This document shows, one piece after another, positions 1 to 9,065 of a DNA stretch of 64,000 nt. Made by a program: the position numbers and the translations under genes. Location of the stretch: contig JADYYS010000039.1 in NCBI GenBank assembly GCA_020853525.1, positions 140,587 to 204,586 of the forward strand, given 5' to 3'. Numbering within the stretch: the stretch's first letter is position 1; every line of letters begins with the position of its first letter. This stretch comes from Ardenticatenales bacterium. GTDB lineage: Bacteria; Chloroflexota; Anaerolineae; Epilineales; Epilineaceae. The notes under the pieces are model-generated. The model made no database searches. It was given only the letters and a program-made list of their open reading frames with translations, and was not told the origin of the DNA.

Positions 1-855
1 TGGTGCGCTGAGACCGGGCTGACGGGTCAGGAACTCTTTCGCGCGGATCCCTGGTTGGTCGGAGCTGCGCGTAGTGGAATCTTCGTGGCCCGCACCGACC
101 ACGACGGCCTCGACATCGTCTCCCATCTGCGCGTGGACCTTACGCGGGAGCGGTTCGTGGATGTTGTTCCGTCGGGTGGAGGGCTACTGGCCGTGATGGA
201 CACGAACGCACCGCGCGCTCCGAAGACAAGCTATCGGATCGACGAGATCGCGATCCGATCGGACGGCTCGATCGCAATCGTTCGGGCCACCGACGTCATG
301 ACGCCGCCATGCGGTCGAAGTGACGTGCGAATTGCCGTCGCTGGGACGTGGCTGGGCCTGGCGTGCGAGCGACAAGTGCTCGAATTTGCGCTCGGGGCGG
401 GCGGCCGCGTGCGCTCGGGCCACATCGACTTGCCAAGCCCCGCGCAGACGATCGATGTGGACGACGCGAACACGGTGGCGGTCGGTACGACCACGGGGCT
501 CGTCGCGTTCAACGTCGCCACGAGGGAGCGCGTCGGTCCTGCGCCGACCGATTTAGGGGCGGACATGGCAGTTGAGAGCATTCGATGGCACGGCGGCTGC
601 ATCGTGACGATCCAGGTCCCAAGTCGTGAAGCGCGTACCGTCTGGCGACACTGCCGGGCAAGCGGCGGTGGCTACGTCGGTCTCCAGGTGTACGGCTACC
701 GGCACCAGCGCATGCACATCGAGCCTGCACGATTGGAGGGCCTCCCGGACGGCGTACTCTTCGTTACCGGGGTCGGAACGGTCGTGCAACTCGGCATTGG
801 TACCGAGGCGGGCTCGGCCTATCTGCCGCTGACGTCCCGACTCGCCCAGCGCTGA
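1..855 (+). CDS. 5'-truncated protein of unknown function, probably a beta-propeller
   Basis: The reading frame is open from the first base and ends at TGA 853-855, so the true start lies before the window. A TTG at 55 is in frame but has no convincing ribosome binding site. The protein alternates short beta-strand-like segments with Gly/Asp turns (for example GGLLAVMDT and NTVAVGTTTGLVAFNV), as expected of propeller blades. It has a few isolated Cys residues and no enzyme motif. Style and neighbourhood resemble the other exported propellers in the window. It is convergent with the aminotransferase at 1252. Function is not recognised; the propeller reading is inference. Confidence 0.6.
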   Translation, partial: WCAETGLTGQELFRADPWLVGAARSGIFVARTDHDGLDIVSHLRVDLTRERFVDVVPSGGGLLAVMDTNAPRAPKTSYRIDEIAIRSDGSIAIVRATDVMTPPCGRSDVRIAVAGTWLGLACERQVLEFALGAGGRVRSGHIDLPSPAQTIDVDDANTVAVGTTTGLVAFNVATRERVGPAPTDLGADMAVESIRWHGGCIVTIQVPSREARTVWRHCRASGGGYVGLQVYGYRHQRMHIEPARLEGLPDGVLFVTGVGTVVQLGIGTEAGSAYLPLTSRLAQR

Positions 856-935
856 CCCAAAGGCCAATCCGGCCGAGCGACACTGCGCGGCATCGCGGCG
901 CCGTCGAGTCGCTCGATGGAATCGCTTCGCGATGC

Positions 936-1057
936 CATATGGATTCCCGTCACGACTCCATATGGATCGAGATCGCGATGCCATATGGATCGTGGTCGCG
1001 ATGCCATATGGATCGTGGTCGCGATGCCATATGGAATCCCGCCGCGATCCCATATGG
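936..1057. repeat. 23-bp-period tandem array of palindromic CCATATGG
   Basis: CATATGG occurs at 936, 959, 982, 1005, 1028 and 1051, exactly 23 bp apart each time. In all six it is preceded by C, giving the 8-bp palindrome CCATATGG. Spacers are mostly variants of ATCGTGGTCGCGATG and often contain a second palindrome, TCGCGA. Degenerate units flank the array near 913 (TCGATGG) and 1074. The array lies between two convergent gene ends. It could be a plain minisatellite, a protein-binding array (23 bp is about 2.2 helical turns) or part of a 3' end structure. Confidence 0.9.
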
Positions 1058-1132
1058 CTCGTTCAGGCGATGCATTGCATCGATCCGCCGAACTCGCGTC
1101 CGCGCTGCCCCGACTGTCCTCCGGCCCAGTTG

Positions 1133-1180
1133 CCCCCCCCCCCCCCCGCATGGGGGGAGGGGGTCGGGGGGTGAGGGCCG
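1133..1180. repeat. C15 homopolymer followed by G-rich tract
   Basis: Fifteen consecutive C (1133-1147), then GCAT, then runs of six, five and six G. The two halves can pair as a hairpin, and the G strand could form a quadruplex. The length of such a tract is unreliable in assemblies. A second G-rich tract next to a similar palindrome occurs at 44322-44527. Confidence 0.8.
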
Positions 1181-1231
1181 CACGCCGCGGGCCGCGCGTT
1201 CTTGGCCGCGTGCCCTGGCCGACCCAACGAA

Positions 1232-1251
1232 GGGCACGGCATGCCGTGCCC
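1232..1251 (-). terminator. 20-bp perfect palindrome directly after the aminotransferase stop
   Basis: A perfect palindrome centred on GGCATGCC abuts the TAG stop (1254-1252) of the aminotransferase. It is followed on the plus strand by CTAC. A related hairpin (GGGGCAGGC with its complement, then CTAC) lies at 44504-44527, so this is probably one member of a dispersed family of intergenic hairpins. No U-tract follows, so termination is inferred from position and stem strength. Confidence 0.55.
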
Positions 1252-2481
1252 CTACACCGCGAACTTGGCGAAGCCGGTCGACAACCGTTGACGCACGGAC
1301 TCCAGCGTCTCCGCCTTTTTCGCAAACGCGAATCGCACCTCGTCCCGCCCCAGCCCCGGCGTGACGTACAGGCTGCTGGCGGCCACGACGGCCACGCCGA
1401 CGTGCTCGGTCAGCCAGCGGGCGAAGGCGTCGCTGTCGCCGCTGCCGCTGGCAACGTGGACGCCGTCGCGGTCGCGGATGCGGTCGAACCGCCAGGCGTC
1501 GAAGCGGCAGAGCAGGTAGTACGCGCCTTCCGGGGCGGTGCACGTGAAGCCGCTGGCGCGGACGATGTCGAGCATCGCGCTGCGGCGGACGGCGTAGGCG
1601 GCGCGCTGATCGGCGAAAAACGATTCGGGCAGGGCCAGCGCGGCGGCAGCGGCGTGCTGGAGGGGCGTCGGGGCGCAGATCGTCGTGAAGTCGTGGACGG
1701 TGCGCAGCGCGTGGGACCACGGCTCGGGCGCGACGGCGTAGCCCAGTCGCCAGCCCATGACGGCGAACGTCTTCGAGCAGCCGGAGAGCGTGATCGTCCG
1801 CTCGCGCATGCCCGGCAGCGTCGCCAGCGGCACGTGGACGTGCGGTTCGTAGACGATCCGGTCGTAGATCTCGTCCGTGATCGCCACGAGGTCGCGCGCG
1901 ATGCACAGCGCGGCAACGGCATCGAGCTCGGCGCGTGTGAAGACACGGCCGGTCGGGTTGTGGGGGGCATTCAGGATCAGCGCCTTCGTCCGCGGCCCGA
2001 CGGCGGCGGCCAGCCGGTCGACGTCGAGCGCGAAGTCGGGCGCGAGGAGCGGTACGCCGACCGCGCGCCCGCCCGCAAATCGGGCCGCCGGGGCGTAGTT
2101 CTCGTGCGCCGGCTCGAGGACGATCACCTCGTCGCCCGGCTCGAGGAGTGCCATCAGCGCCACCGTCACGGCCTCGGTCACACCGCACGTCACGGTCACG
2201 TGCCGCTCGGGATCGACCCAGTCGAAGTGCGGCGCGAAGCGGGCGCGGTAGCTCGCCGCGATCGCTTCGCGCAGCGCCGGCACGCCCCACGTGATGGCGT
2301 ACTGGTTGTGGTCCGCCATGATCGCCTCGACCGCGGCGCGGCGGACGGGCTCGGGCGTCCCGAAGTCCGGGAAGCCCTGGGCGCAGTTCACCGCGTCGTG
2401 GGCGATCGCCAGGCGGGTCATCTCGCGGATCTGACTCTCGATCAGACCGTCCAGGCGGCCGGCGGGGCGGCGAAGGGTCAT
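1252..2481 (-). CDS. PLP-dependent aminotransferase, class I/II
   Basis: A 409-residue fold-type I aminotransferase that transfers an amino group between an amino acid and a 2-oxo acid in the cytoplasm. The substrate cannot be read from sequence; closest in style are the methionine/kynurenine/aspartate aminotransferases. Visible landmarks are GFPDFGTPEPV near 36-46, NAPHNPTG at 171-178, the DEIY pyridoxal-binding region at 203-206, and SGCSKTFAVMGWRLGY with the Schiff-base lysine at about 237. Length is normal. The ATG at 2481 overlaps the stop of the upstream PBP gene by 4 bp (ATGA), so the two are probably cotranscribed and coupled. A 20-bp palindrome follows the stop. Confidence 0.93.
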   Translation of the reverse strand: MTLRRPAGRLDGLIESQIREMTRLAIAHDAVNCAQGFPDFGTPEPVRRAAVEAIMADHNQYAITWGVPALREAIAASYRARFAPHFDWVDPERHVTVTCGVTEAVTVALMALLEPGDEVIVLEPAHENYAPAARFAGGRAVGVPLLAPDFALDVDRLAAAVGPRTKALILNAPHNPTGRVFTRAELDAVAALCIARDLVAITDEIYDRIVYEPHVHVPLATLPGMRERTITLSGCSKTFAVMGWRLGYAVAPEPWSHALRTVHDFTTICAPTPLQHAAAAALALPESFFADQRAAYAVRRSAMLDIVRASGFTCTAPEGAYYLLCRFDAWRFDRIRDRDGVHVASGSGDSDAFARWLTEHVGVAVVAASSLYVTPGLGRDEVRFAFAKKAETLESVRQRLSTGFAKFAV

Positions 2482-5447
2482 CGTCGTCCCGCGCGCTGTC
2501 GTCGGGCCGAAGGCGGATGCGGCGCACCCGCCGACCCGCCCCGGTAGGCCGGACGCTGTTCCGGCACGGCGCCCGCGGTCGGCTCGGCTGTGGGCTCGTT
2601 CGGCGGCGTGGCCGTCGGCGCGAACGGCGTCGGGATACCGTCGCCGGCCGTCGGGATGGGCGTCGCGGCGGGCGGCACGGGCGTCGACGACGGCGGCGGC
2701 GCGACGGTCGGCCGTACGGCCAGCGTCGGCGTCGCGCCCGGCGCGGTGGCCTTGGGCGTGAGGGGTGTCGGCGTGACGCGGGCGACGGTACTGGCGGTGG
2801 CGCTCGGCGTCGGGCCGAGCGTCGGGATGCCGGTGGGGGACGCCGTCGGCGTCGGGAGGTCGAGTACGATCCGGACGTCGTCCGAACGCTCCGTGCCGCA
2901 GCGGTCGCGGGCGGTCACGCGCAGCACATACGTGCCGCTCGAGAGGCCTCCGAGGTCGAGCTCGGCCAGGACACCGTCCGTGACGGGGTCGTCGAACGGG
3001 CCGGCGACGCGGTCGAAGTCGCCCGGGTTGCGGCCGGCGCCGATCTCGACCACGTACTCCTCGAAGCCGGGCAGGAAGGCGGTGCCGGCCAGGACGACCT
3101 CCCCCGTCACCGTATCACCGTCGTCGGGCGCGCCGATCTCGACGTCCGCCTCGCCGCTGTCCACCGGGCTCGTCTCGGCGGGCGGCTGCGGGATGCCGTT
3201 CGCCTCGGCCCAGGCGCGGAACGCCTCGGGGTAGATCTTGAACGGCTTGCGCTCGACGAGGCAGTCGGGTGCGGCGTCGGCGGCCTTCAGGCCGGTGGCC
3301 GGGTCGAGGCGGACGAGCTGCCAGAGATCGCGTTCCGGCGGAAGGGGCGGGTGATCGACGGCATAGAAGTGGTTCGTGCGCTCGGGGCAGGCCTCGCTGG
3401 GAAGCGTACCGGTGTCCCGACAGACTTCGAACGCGGCGACTCCGCTCGGGACCGGGAAGTCATGCACCTCGATCTGCTGGTGGTAGGTGCTCATGAATCG
3501 GCTCCAGATCGGCGCCGCGCCGATCGAGCCCGCCGTGTTGGCCATCGGCCGACGGTCGGCGTTGCCGACCCAGACGCCCGTCACGAGGTCGGGCGTGTAG
3601 CCGATCGTCAGCGAGTCGCGGTAGTCGTCCGTCGTGCCGGTCTTCACGGCCGCCGGCCGCCCGTCGGCCAGACTGAGGTTGTGCAGCACGCCCTCGAACG
3701 CCGGGCGACGGTTGTTCGGATCGCGCAGGATGTCCGTGACGAGAAACGCATCGGCGGCCCCGACGACCTGTTTGCCCTGGACGCTGCCCTCGACGACGCA
3801 CGGCGTGCCCGTGGCGGCCTCGCAACGCACCACCTTGGCGCTGTCGACGACCTTGCGGATCGCCACGACCGGCCGGCGGACGCCGCCCGCGGCCAGGACG
3901 CCGAACGCACCCGTCATCTCCAAGAGCGGCACCTCGCCGCTGCCGAGGACGAGGCTGAGGCCGTAGTCCCCCTCCCGGTCGAGCGTCGTGATCCCGAGCC
4001 GCTCGGCCATGTCGATCAGCGCCGGCAGGCCGATGTGGGCCAGCGTCCGCACGGCCGGGATGTTGTAGCTGTTGCCGAGCGCGACGCGCGCGGTGACGAT
4101 GCCGTGCTCGCGCCGGTCGTAGTTCACCGGCACGTAATCGCTGCCCGCGCCGCCGGGGTAGCGGACCTCGATATCCGCGATCTGCGTGCCGGGCGACCAG
4201 CGATCGTCCGTCCCCCGCCCCTTGCCCTCGAACGCCGTCAGGTAAGCGATCGGCTTCATCGTGCTGCCCGGCTGGCGCGGCGCGAGGGCCATGTTCACCT
4301 GGCCCTCGATCTCGACGTTCTCGAAGTCCGCGCTGCCGACGAACGCGACGACCTCGCCGCTGGCCGGTTCGAGGGCGACGAGCGCGCCGTTCGAGGCGCC
4401 CTGCGCCGCCAGCGCCGCCACGTGCTCCGCCACCGTCCGCTCCGCGACGAGCTGCGAGCGCGGTTCGAGCGTCGTCGTGACCTCGAGGCCGTACTTCTGG
4501 AGTGCTTCGGCGCCGTACATCGTCTCGAGCTGCTGGCGGACGTACTGGACGAAGTGCGGCGCCCGCATCTCGAACGTCGGCGGTGGCTGAAGCTCCACCG
4601 GCGCCGCCTTGGCCTCTTCGGCGGCTGCGGCGTCGATCAGCCGCGCTTCGGCCATCAGGCCGAGGACGACGTCGCGGCGGTTCCTGGCGTCCTCGGGGTT
4701 CGTGTACGGATCGTGGAGCGAGGGCGCCTGCGGCAGGCCAGCCAGCAGCGCGGCCTGGGGCAGCGAGAGGTCCTTGGGCGGAACGCCGAAGTACGTGAGC
4801 GCGGCGGCGTGGATGCCGTAGGCATGGTTGCCGTAGTAGAGCTCGTTCAGGTAGATCTCGAGGATGCGGTCCTTGGGGTAGCGCCGGCTGATCTCGGTCG
4901 CCAGGATCGCTTCCTTCACCTTGCGCCGGACGGTCCGCTCGGGCGTGAGGTAGAGCCCCTTCACAAGCTGCTGTGGGATCGTCGAGGCGCCCGAGACGAC
5001 GCGCCGCTCGCGGACGGCGTACCAGACGGCGCGGACGACGGCCAGCGGGTCGACGCCACGGTGCCGATAGAAGTTCGCGTCCTCGGTCGCCACCGTCGCG
5101 TCGACCATCACCTTGGCGACGTCGGCGATCGCCACGGCCGTGCGCCGACCGGCGTTCGGATCGATCGACTCGTACAGCAGGCCGCCGTCGCGATCGTAGA
5201 TCCGCGTGCTCTGGAACTGGCTGGCGCGCTGCGCAAGCTCGTCCGCCGAGGGCAGCTGGCGCGCCACGTAGGCGTACAGCGCCACGAACAGGAGCACGCC
5301 CGCACCGAACAGCGCTGCGCCGTAGCCGACGTACGCGCCGACGCTGCGCGGCCGACGAGGCGGGGCGGCGCGGCGGGCGGGCGACGGGGCGGGCGATGGG
5401 CGGAGCGGCTCGGTCGGGCGGTCGGCGGAAGTGGGTGGACCGATCAT
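2478..5447 (-). CDS. Class A penicillin-binding protein (PBP1A type) with Ig-like and Pro/Thr-rich tail
   Basis: A 989-residue bifunctional peptidoglycan synthase. A cytoplasmic Pro/Arg-rich start is followed by one membrane anchor (about 38-62). The GT51 glycosyltransferase has its catalytic Glu in ATEDANFYRHRG (E122) and the GASTIPQQL motif (about 153-161). The transpeptidase has STMK (S395), SYN (460-462) and KTGT (602-605). After the enzyme come an Ig-like beta domain (about 760-860) and about 120 residues of TPTP-type low complexity, an extension most PBP1A proteins lack. The ATG at 5447 has GAGGAG nine bases upstream. It is divergent from engB (119 bp) and coupled to the aminotransferase downstream. 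The tail may span or bind the cell wall; that is inference. Confidence 0.95.
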   Translation of the reverse strand: MIGPPTSADRPTEPLRPSPAPSPARRAAPPRRPRSVGAYVGYGAALFGAGVLLFVALYAYVARQLPSADELAQRASQFQSTRIYDRDGGLLYESIDPNAGRRTAVAIADVAKVMVDATVATEDANFYRHRGVDPLAVVRAVWYAVRERRVVSGASTIPQQLVKGLYLTPERTVRRKVKEAILATEISRRYPKDRILEIYLNELYYGNHAYGIHAAALTYFGVPPKDLSLPQAALLAGLPQAPSLHDPYTNPEDARNRRDVVLGLMAEARLIDAAAAEEAKAAPVELQPPPTFEMRAPHFVQYVRQQLETMYGAEALQKYGLEVTTTLEPRSQLVAERTVAEHVAALAAQGASNGALVALEPASGEVVAFVGSADFENVEIEGQVNMALAPRQPGSTMKPIAYLTAFEGKGRGTDDRWSPGTQIADIEVRYPGGAGSDYVPVNYDRREHGIVTARVALGNSYNIPAVRTLAHIGLPALIDMAERLGITTLDREGDYGLSLVLGSGEVPLLEMTGAFGVLAAGGVRRPVVAIRKVVDSAKVVRCEAATGTPCVVEGSVQGKQVVGAADAFLVTDILRDPNNRRPAFEGVLHNLSLADGRPAAVKTGTTDDYRDSLTIGYTPDLVTGVWVGNADRRPMANTAGSIGAAPIWSRFMSTYHQQIEVHDFPVPSGVAAFEVCRDTGTLPSEACPERTNHFYAVDHPPLPPERDLWQLVRLDPATGLKAADAAPDCLVERKPFKIYPEAFRAWAEANGIPQPPAETSPVDSGEADVEIGAPDDGDTVTGEVVLAGTAFLPGFEEYVVEIGAGRNPGDFDRVAGPFDDPVTDGVLAELDLGGLSSGTYVLRVTARDRCGTERSDDVRIVLDLPTPTASPTGIPTLGPTPSATASTVARVTPTPLTPKATAPGATPTLAVRPTVAPPPSSTPVPPAATPIPTAGDGIPTPFAPTATPPNEPTAEPTAGAVPEQRPAYRGGSAGAPHPPSARRQRAGRR

Positions 5448-5566
5448 CGCTTGAGGCTCCTCGGGGCACGACGCGGCCGACCAAGGATGTCGGCAGCGGG
5501 GGCGGCGGTCAACGATGCACGGTGCGGGGCTTGGCGGCCGGGGACGATGGCACTACGCTCTGCTGC

Positions 5567-6280
5567 ATGAAGATCAACGAAATCGAGTTCGTCAAGGGCG
5601 TCGTCTCGCCTGCCGGCTATCCGCGCGACGGCCTGCCGGAGATCGCGTTCCTCGGGCGGTCCAACGTCGGCAAGAGCTCGCTGTTGAACTTGGTGACCGG
5701 TCGGCGCAGCATCGCCCGCACCAGCCGGACGCCGGGCAAGACGCGCGAGATCAACTACTTTCTGATCAACGGGAAGGCGTACCTCGTCGACCTGCCGGGC
5801 TACGGCTACGCCAAGGTGTCGCGCACGCAGCGCGAAGCGTGGGCCAAGCTCATGGCCCCGTATCTCCAGCAGCGGCCGACCGTGAAGCTCATCTTCCATC
5901 TCATCGACAGCCGCCACCCCCCGACCGACCTCGACCGTGTGGCGATCGGACTGTGCGCCGGATCCAAGGCCCGTTATGTCATGGTCCTGACGAAGACGGA
6001 CAAGCCGAACCAGCGCGAGCGCGCCGCCAGCACGAAGGCTCTCGCCGCCGCGCTGACCGAACTCGGCATCGACCCGCCGATCGTGCAGACGAGCGCCGCG
6101 GCGCGCCGCGGCGCGGATGCGCTGCTGGCCCACATCGCCGCCGCGATCTCCGGTGGGCCGCCGCCGACGAACGCCTACTCGGGCACGTCGACGACGGCAT
6201 CGGCCGTGATCCAGCCGCCGCCGCCGGCCTCGCCGCCCTCGTCCGCCAGCCGCAGCCAGCGCCCGCGCCGCTCCACATAG
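5567..6280 (+). CDS. engB: Ribosome biogenesis GTPase EngB (YsxC/YihA)
   Basis: A 237-residue TrmE-Era-EngA-EngB family GTPase that assists late large-subunit assembly. G1 is GRSNVGKSS (30-38), the G2 region is TSRTPGKT, G3 is DLPGYGYAKV, G4 is TKTDK, and a C-terminal SA(A) lies in TSAAARRG. ATG 5567 was chosen because family homology begins with KINEIEFVKG; the long upstream open frame is shadow. The family usually ends near residue 200-205, whereas here about 30 low-complexity residues (Pro, Ser, Thr) follow. Those residues are encoded opposite the 3' end of the convergent BatE-like gene (106-bp overlap). The GTPase call is certain; the biological reality of the tail is less so. Confidence 0.95.
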   Translation: MKINEIEFVKGVVSPAGYPRDGLPEIAFLGRSNVGKSSLLNLVTGRRSIARTSRTPGKTREINYFLINGKAYLVDLPGYGYAKVSRTQREAWAKLMAPYLQQRPTVKLIFHLIDSRHPPTDLDRVAIGLCAGSKARYVMVLTKTDKPNQRERAASTKALAAALTELGIDPPIVQTSAAARRGADALLAHIAAAISGGPPPTNAYSGTSTTASAVIQPPPPASPPSSASRSQRPRRST

Positions 6281-7158
6281 CGCACCTCCGCGCCCTCGGG
6301 CAGCGACCGCACGGCGGAGAACGGCAGCCCGGGACCCTGACGGACCGCCGCCGAGCGCGGTTCGACGATGATCGCGGGCACCGCGGCTGCACGCCGCACG
6401 ATCCGCGCGCCGAGCAACGCACCCGCCAGCAGCGCCGCCCCGAGCGCCCCTCCGGCGACCACGCGCACCCAGCGCCGGGTTTCGACCCGCCCCGCCCAGA
6501 GCGCCAGTACCGCCACCCACCACGCGGCGAGCACGAGCGCCGCGAGCCCGTCGAGCGACCACCACGCGCGGCTCGCCGTCGCCCACCACGCGATCGACCC
6601 GCCTTGTCGCCGGGCCGGTGCGAAGGCCGTGGCGTGATCCACCTCCGGCAGGTCGCCGTTGCCGGCGGTCACCGCACGTGCATCTGCGTCCGCCACACCC
6701 CCTTCGGCGACCGTGGCCGACGCAGCGCCGCTTGCCAGCTGCATCCGCAGCCATGCGATGTTCGCCCGCAGCGCCGGCTCGCGCGGTGCCATCGCCTCGG
6801 CCAGCCGGTAGGCCGCCATCGCCCGCCCCGGCCGGCCGCTCCGGACGTACGCGTTGCCCAGGCGGACGGCGTGCGCCGCATCGAGCCCGCCGAGCGCCTG
6901 GGCGTCCGCATACGCGTCGGCGGCCGCGGCGGGGTCACCGGCGGCGTACAGTGCGTCGCCGGCGGCGACGAGATCGGCGGCCGACGGAGCTCCGGGTGTG
7001 GGCATCACCGGCGTCATTGCCGCCACCCGGCCGCCGCTCCCCGGCGACCACCCGACGAGCACGGCCGCTGCGAACGCGGCAAGACCGGCCGACATCCCCG
7101 TGCGCACGCGGCTGCCGAGCGTCGCACCCGCGGGCACGGCCCGTCGGTTCGCGCGCAT
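6175..7158 (-). CDS. BatE-like TPR and SH3b domain membrane protein
   Basis: About 327 residues. An N-terminal hydrophobic segment (about 17-35) is followed by TPR-like repeats (ADLVAAGDALYAAGD, AAHAVRLGNAYVRSGRPGRA). Two further membrane segments lie around LAALVLAAWWVAVLALWAG and VVAGGALGAALLAGALLGA, and a bacterial SH3 domain ends the protein (VRQGPGLPFSAVRSLPEGAEVRYVERRGRWLRL is its core region). TPR plus SH3 is typical of BatE in aerotolerance operons. The start was chosen as ATG 7158 because it forms TGATG with the BatD stop; a longer upstream frame is Arg-rich shadow. It is the last gene of the moxR operon. Its 3' end overlaps engB by 106 bp. Confidence 0.8.
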   Translation of the reverse strand: MRANRRAVPAGATLGSRVRTGMSAGLAAFAAAVLVGWSPGSGGRVAAMTPVMPTPGAPSAADLVAAGDALYAAGDPAAAADAYADAQALGGLDAAHAVRLGNAYVRSGRPGRAMAAYRLAEAMAPREPALRANIAWLRMQLASGAASATVAEGGVADADARAVTAGNGDLPEVDHATAFAPARRQGGSIAWWATASRAWWSLDGLAALVLAAWWVAVLALWAGRVETRRWVRVVAGGALGAALLAGALLGARIVRRAAAVPAIIVEPRSAAVRQGPGLPFSAVRSLPEGAEVRYVERRGRWLRLADEGGEAGGGGWITADAVVDVPE

Positions 7159-9065
7159 CACCCGCCCTCCCCCCGCCCCAACGCCGCGGCAAGTGCAGCG
7201 ACGAGCGCCTCGGCATCGGCGGCTTCCGTGCGGCCCGGGCGCCCGCTCACGTGCGAGTCGTGACCGTCGGCTGCCTCGTAGCCGGCGGGCCGCCACGCCG
7301 CGGCGTCGCCGAGCGCGAGCGCTTCCACCGCCCGGCGGGCGAGCTCCGTGCCGAGACCGCGCGCTTCCAGCAGCGGCAACAGCGCATCGTGCGCGACGCC
7401 GGCCACGCGCGGACCGATGGCCGCCGACAGCACGGCTCGCACCGCGTCAGCGAGCGCGACGGCCGGTACGGCGCCGGCGGAGGATGCCGCGACCATCTCA
7501 CGCCGCGCCGCGTCGGCGGCGGCACGTACCCGCGCGCCGTATGCGTTGCGCTGTGCGGCACGCCGGCGCGCTCGCCGCAGGCGGCCGATGTCGAGCGCGA
7601 CGACGGCAAACGGGCCGAACCAGAGCAGCCAGTAGCCGAGTCGTGTAACCCGGGCAGCCGCTGCGCGGCCGCGGCCGAGGACGCCGGAGCCCGTCTGTGC
7701 GCCGGGAAGAGGGATTTCGGGTTCCAGGAGCGGGGCATCCGTGCGCCAGCGGGACGTGTCGGGGACGGGCACGACGCCGTCCACCATCGGCACCGCGCGG
7801 TCCGCGGGATCCGTCGCGGCGGGCGCGGCGGCGCCGGCGTTCGAGGCCGGACGGACACGCACATCGATGGGGGCCGTCTCGGCCACGGCGTAGCTGCCGC
7901 GCTGCGGGTCGAAATAGGCATAGCGAACGGCCGGCAGTTGGGCCGCACCGGGCCGCGACGGGACGTACAGCCGCCGCCACGTCCGCTGGCCGACGATCCG
8001 GCCATCGCGCGCCTCGACGGCCTGCGTCTGGCCATCGTCGTAGGACTGCCAGCCGGCGATCTCCGGCCAGGCGGGGTCCGGTGCGGTCTCGACGTTCCCC
8101 TCACCGCTGAGCGTCAGCGTCAGGCGGACGGGCTCGTCGACCGCCACGTCGGTCGGGGCGGCGGATGCGGCGAGGCTGTAGCGGCCGACGGCGCCGCCGA
8201 ACGCGGGCGGCGCGTCGTCGGGCAGCGGACGGATACGGACGGAGAGCGGCTCCGTCGCAAGGCGGTTGCGGGCATCGTTCAGGTCGCCGACGAGCGAGAG
8301 ACGGGCGGGTGGGATCTCGATGTCGCCGCTGCGGGTCGGAAAGAGATACGTGTCGAGGTCCGTCACCAGGTAGAGGCGGTCGCCGACGAGGACGCGGTCC
8401 GAGCGCTGGCTGGACTCGCGGCGCTGCCAGAAGCCGGTGAACGGCGGCGCGCCGTACGACGGCTGCTGGCCAAGGTTGGCGGCTTGAAAGAGGCGGAAGG
8501 TGTAGACGATCTGCTCGCCGAGCCAGGCTTCCGGCTTGTCGACGCCGGCGGTGATGAAGAACCGCTCGCCGGGCGCCACCGCACCGGGCGCGGCCTGCGC
8601 GGGCGACACCGTCGGCTGGGTGCCGACCGTGACGGAGATCGGAATCGGCTCGGTGCGATACGTCCGGCCGTTGATGTCGATGGTGAACGACGGGACGACG
8701 AGGTCGCCGGAGCGCATCGGCTGGAGCGCGTAGTCGTAGCCGAGCTGAAACGAGGGCACGCCGTTGATCATCGCGAGATTCGAGCTGCTGGTGCTGCCGA
8801 CGATCGCGAAGCCATCGAACACGGGCTGCTGCAGCTGGGACAGCTGCATGGTGTCGGCGTTCACCTCGACGCGCAGACGGAGCGTATCGTCCGTCGAGAG
8901 CGTCGTCCGGTCGACGGTGGCCGAGATCGGGCTCGGCGCAGGCGGCGTCGGGGCGGCGGCTGACGGGTCGCTGGGGGGCTGGGCGTTCGCGGGCGGCGCG
9001 AGGGCGAGGACGACCAGCGCCCAACCGCAGGCCGCGAGCGGACGCCACATGCGGCGCGCCGTCAC
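7158..9065 (-). CDS. batD: BatD-like protein (oxygen tolerance family)
   Basis: A 635-residue exported, membrane-anchored protein. The signal peptide ends around PPANAQP (about residue 29). Ig-like beta repeats follow (ISATVDRTTLSTDDTLRLRVEV, then DGFAIVGSTSSSNLAMING and VPSFTIDINGRTY), as in the BatD family. A membrane segment near residue 445 (YWLLWFGPFAVVALDIG) leads into a basic cytoplasmic C-terminal part. The GTG start (9065) overlaps the BatB/C stop as GTGA; ATG 9050 is an alternative. In other bacteria Bat proteins form an envelope complex linked to stress tolerance, and the exact activity is unknown. Homology is inferred from motifs plus operon order. Confidence 0.85.
   Translation of the reverse strand: MTARRMWRPLAACGWALVVLALAPPANAQPPSDPSAAAPTPPAPSPISATVDRTTLSTDDTLRLRVEVNADTMQLSQLQQPVFDGFAIVGSTSSSNLAMINGVPSFQLGYDYALQPMRSGDLVVPSFTIDINGRTYRTEPIPISVTVGTQPTVSPAQAAPGAVAPGERFFITAGVDKPEAWLGEQIVYTFRLFQAANLGQQPSYGAPPFTGFWQRRESSQRSDRVLVGDRLYLVTDLDTYLFPTRSGDIEIPPARLSLVGDLNDARNRLATEPLSVRIRPLPDDAPPAFGGAVGRYSLAASAAPTDVAVDEPVRLTLTLSGEGNVETAPDPAWPEIAGWQSYDDGQTQAVEARDGRIVGQRTWRRLYVPSRPGAAQLPAVRYAYFDPQRGSYAVAETAPIDVRVRPASNAGAAAPAATDPADRAVPMVDGVVPVPDTSRWRTDAPLLEPEIPLPGAQTGSGVLGRGRAAAARVTRLGYWLLWFGPFAVVALDIGRLRRARRRAAQRNAYGARVRAAADAARREMVAASSAGAVPAVALADAVRAVLSAAIGPRVAGVAHDALLPLLEARGLGTELARRAVEALALGDAAAWRPAGYEAADGHDSHVSGRPGRTEAADAEALVAALAAALGRGEGG

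Noticed and set aside
936-1057. Possible CRISPR array
   Set aside because: Period is 23 bp with no separate unique spacers, and no cas gene is nearby.
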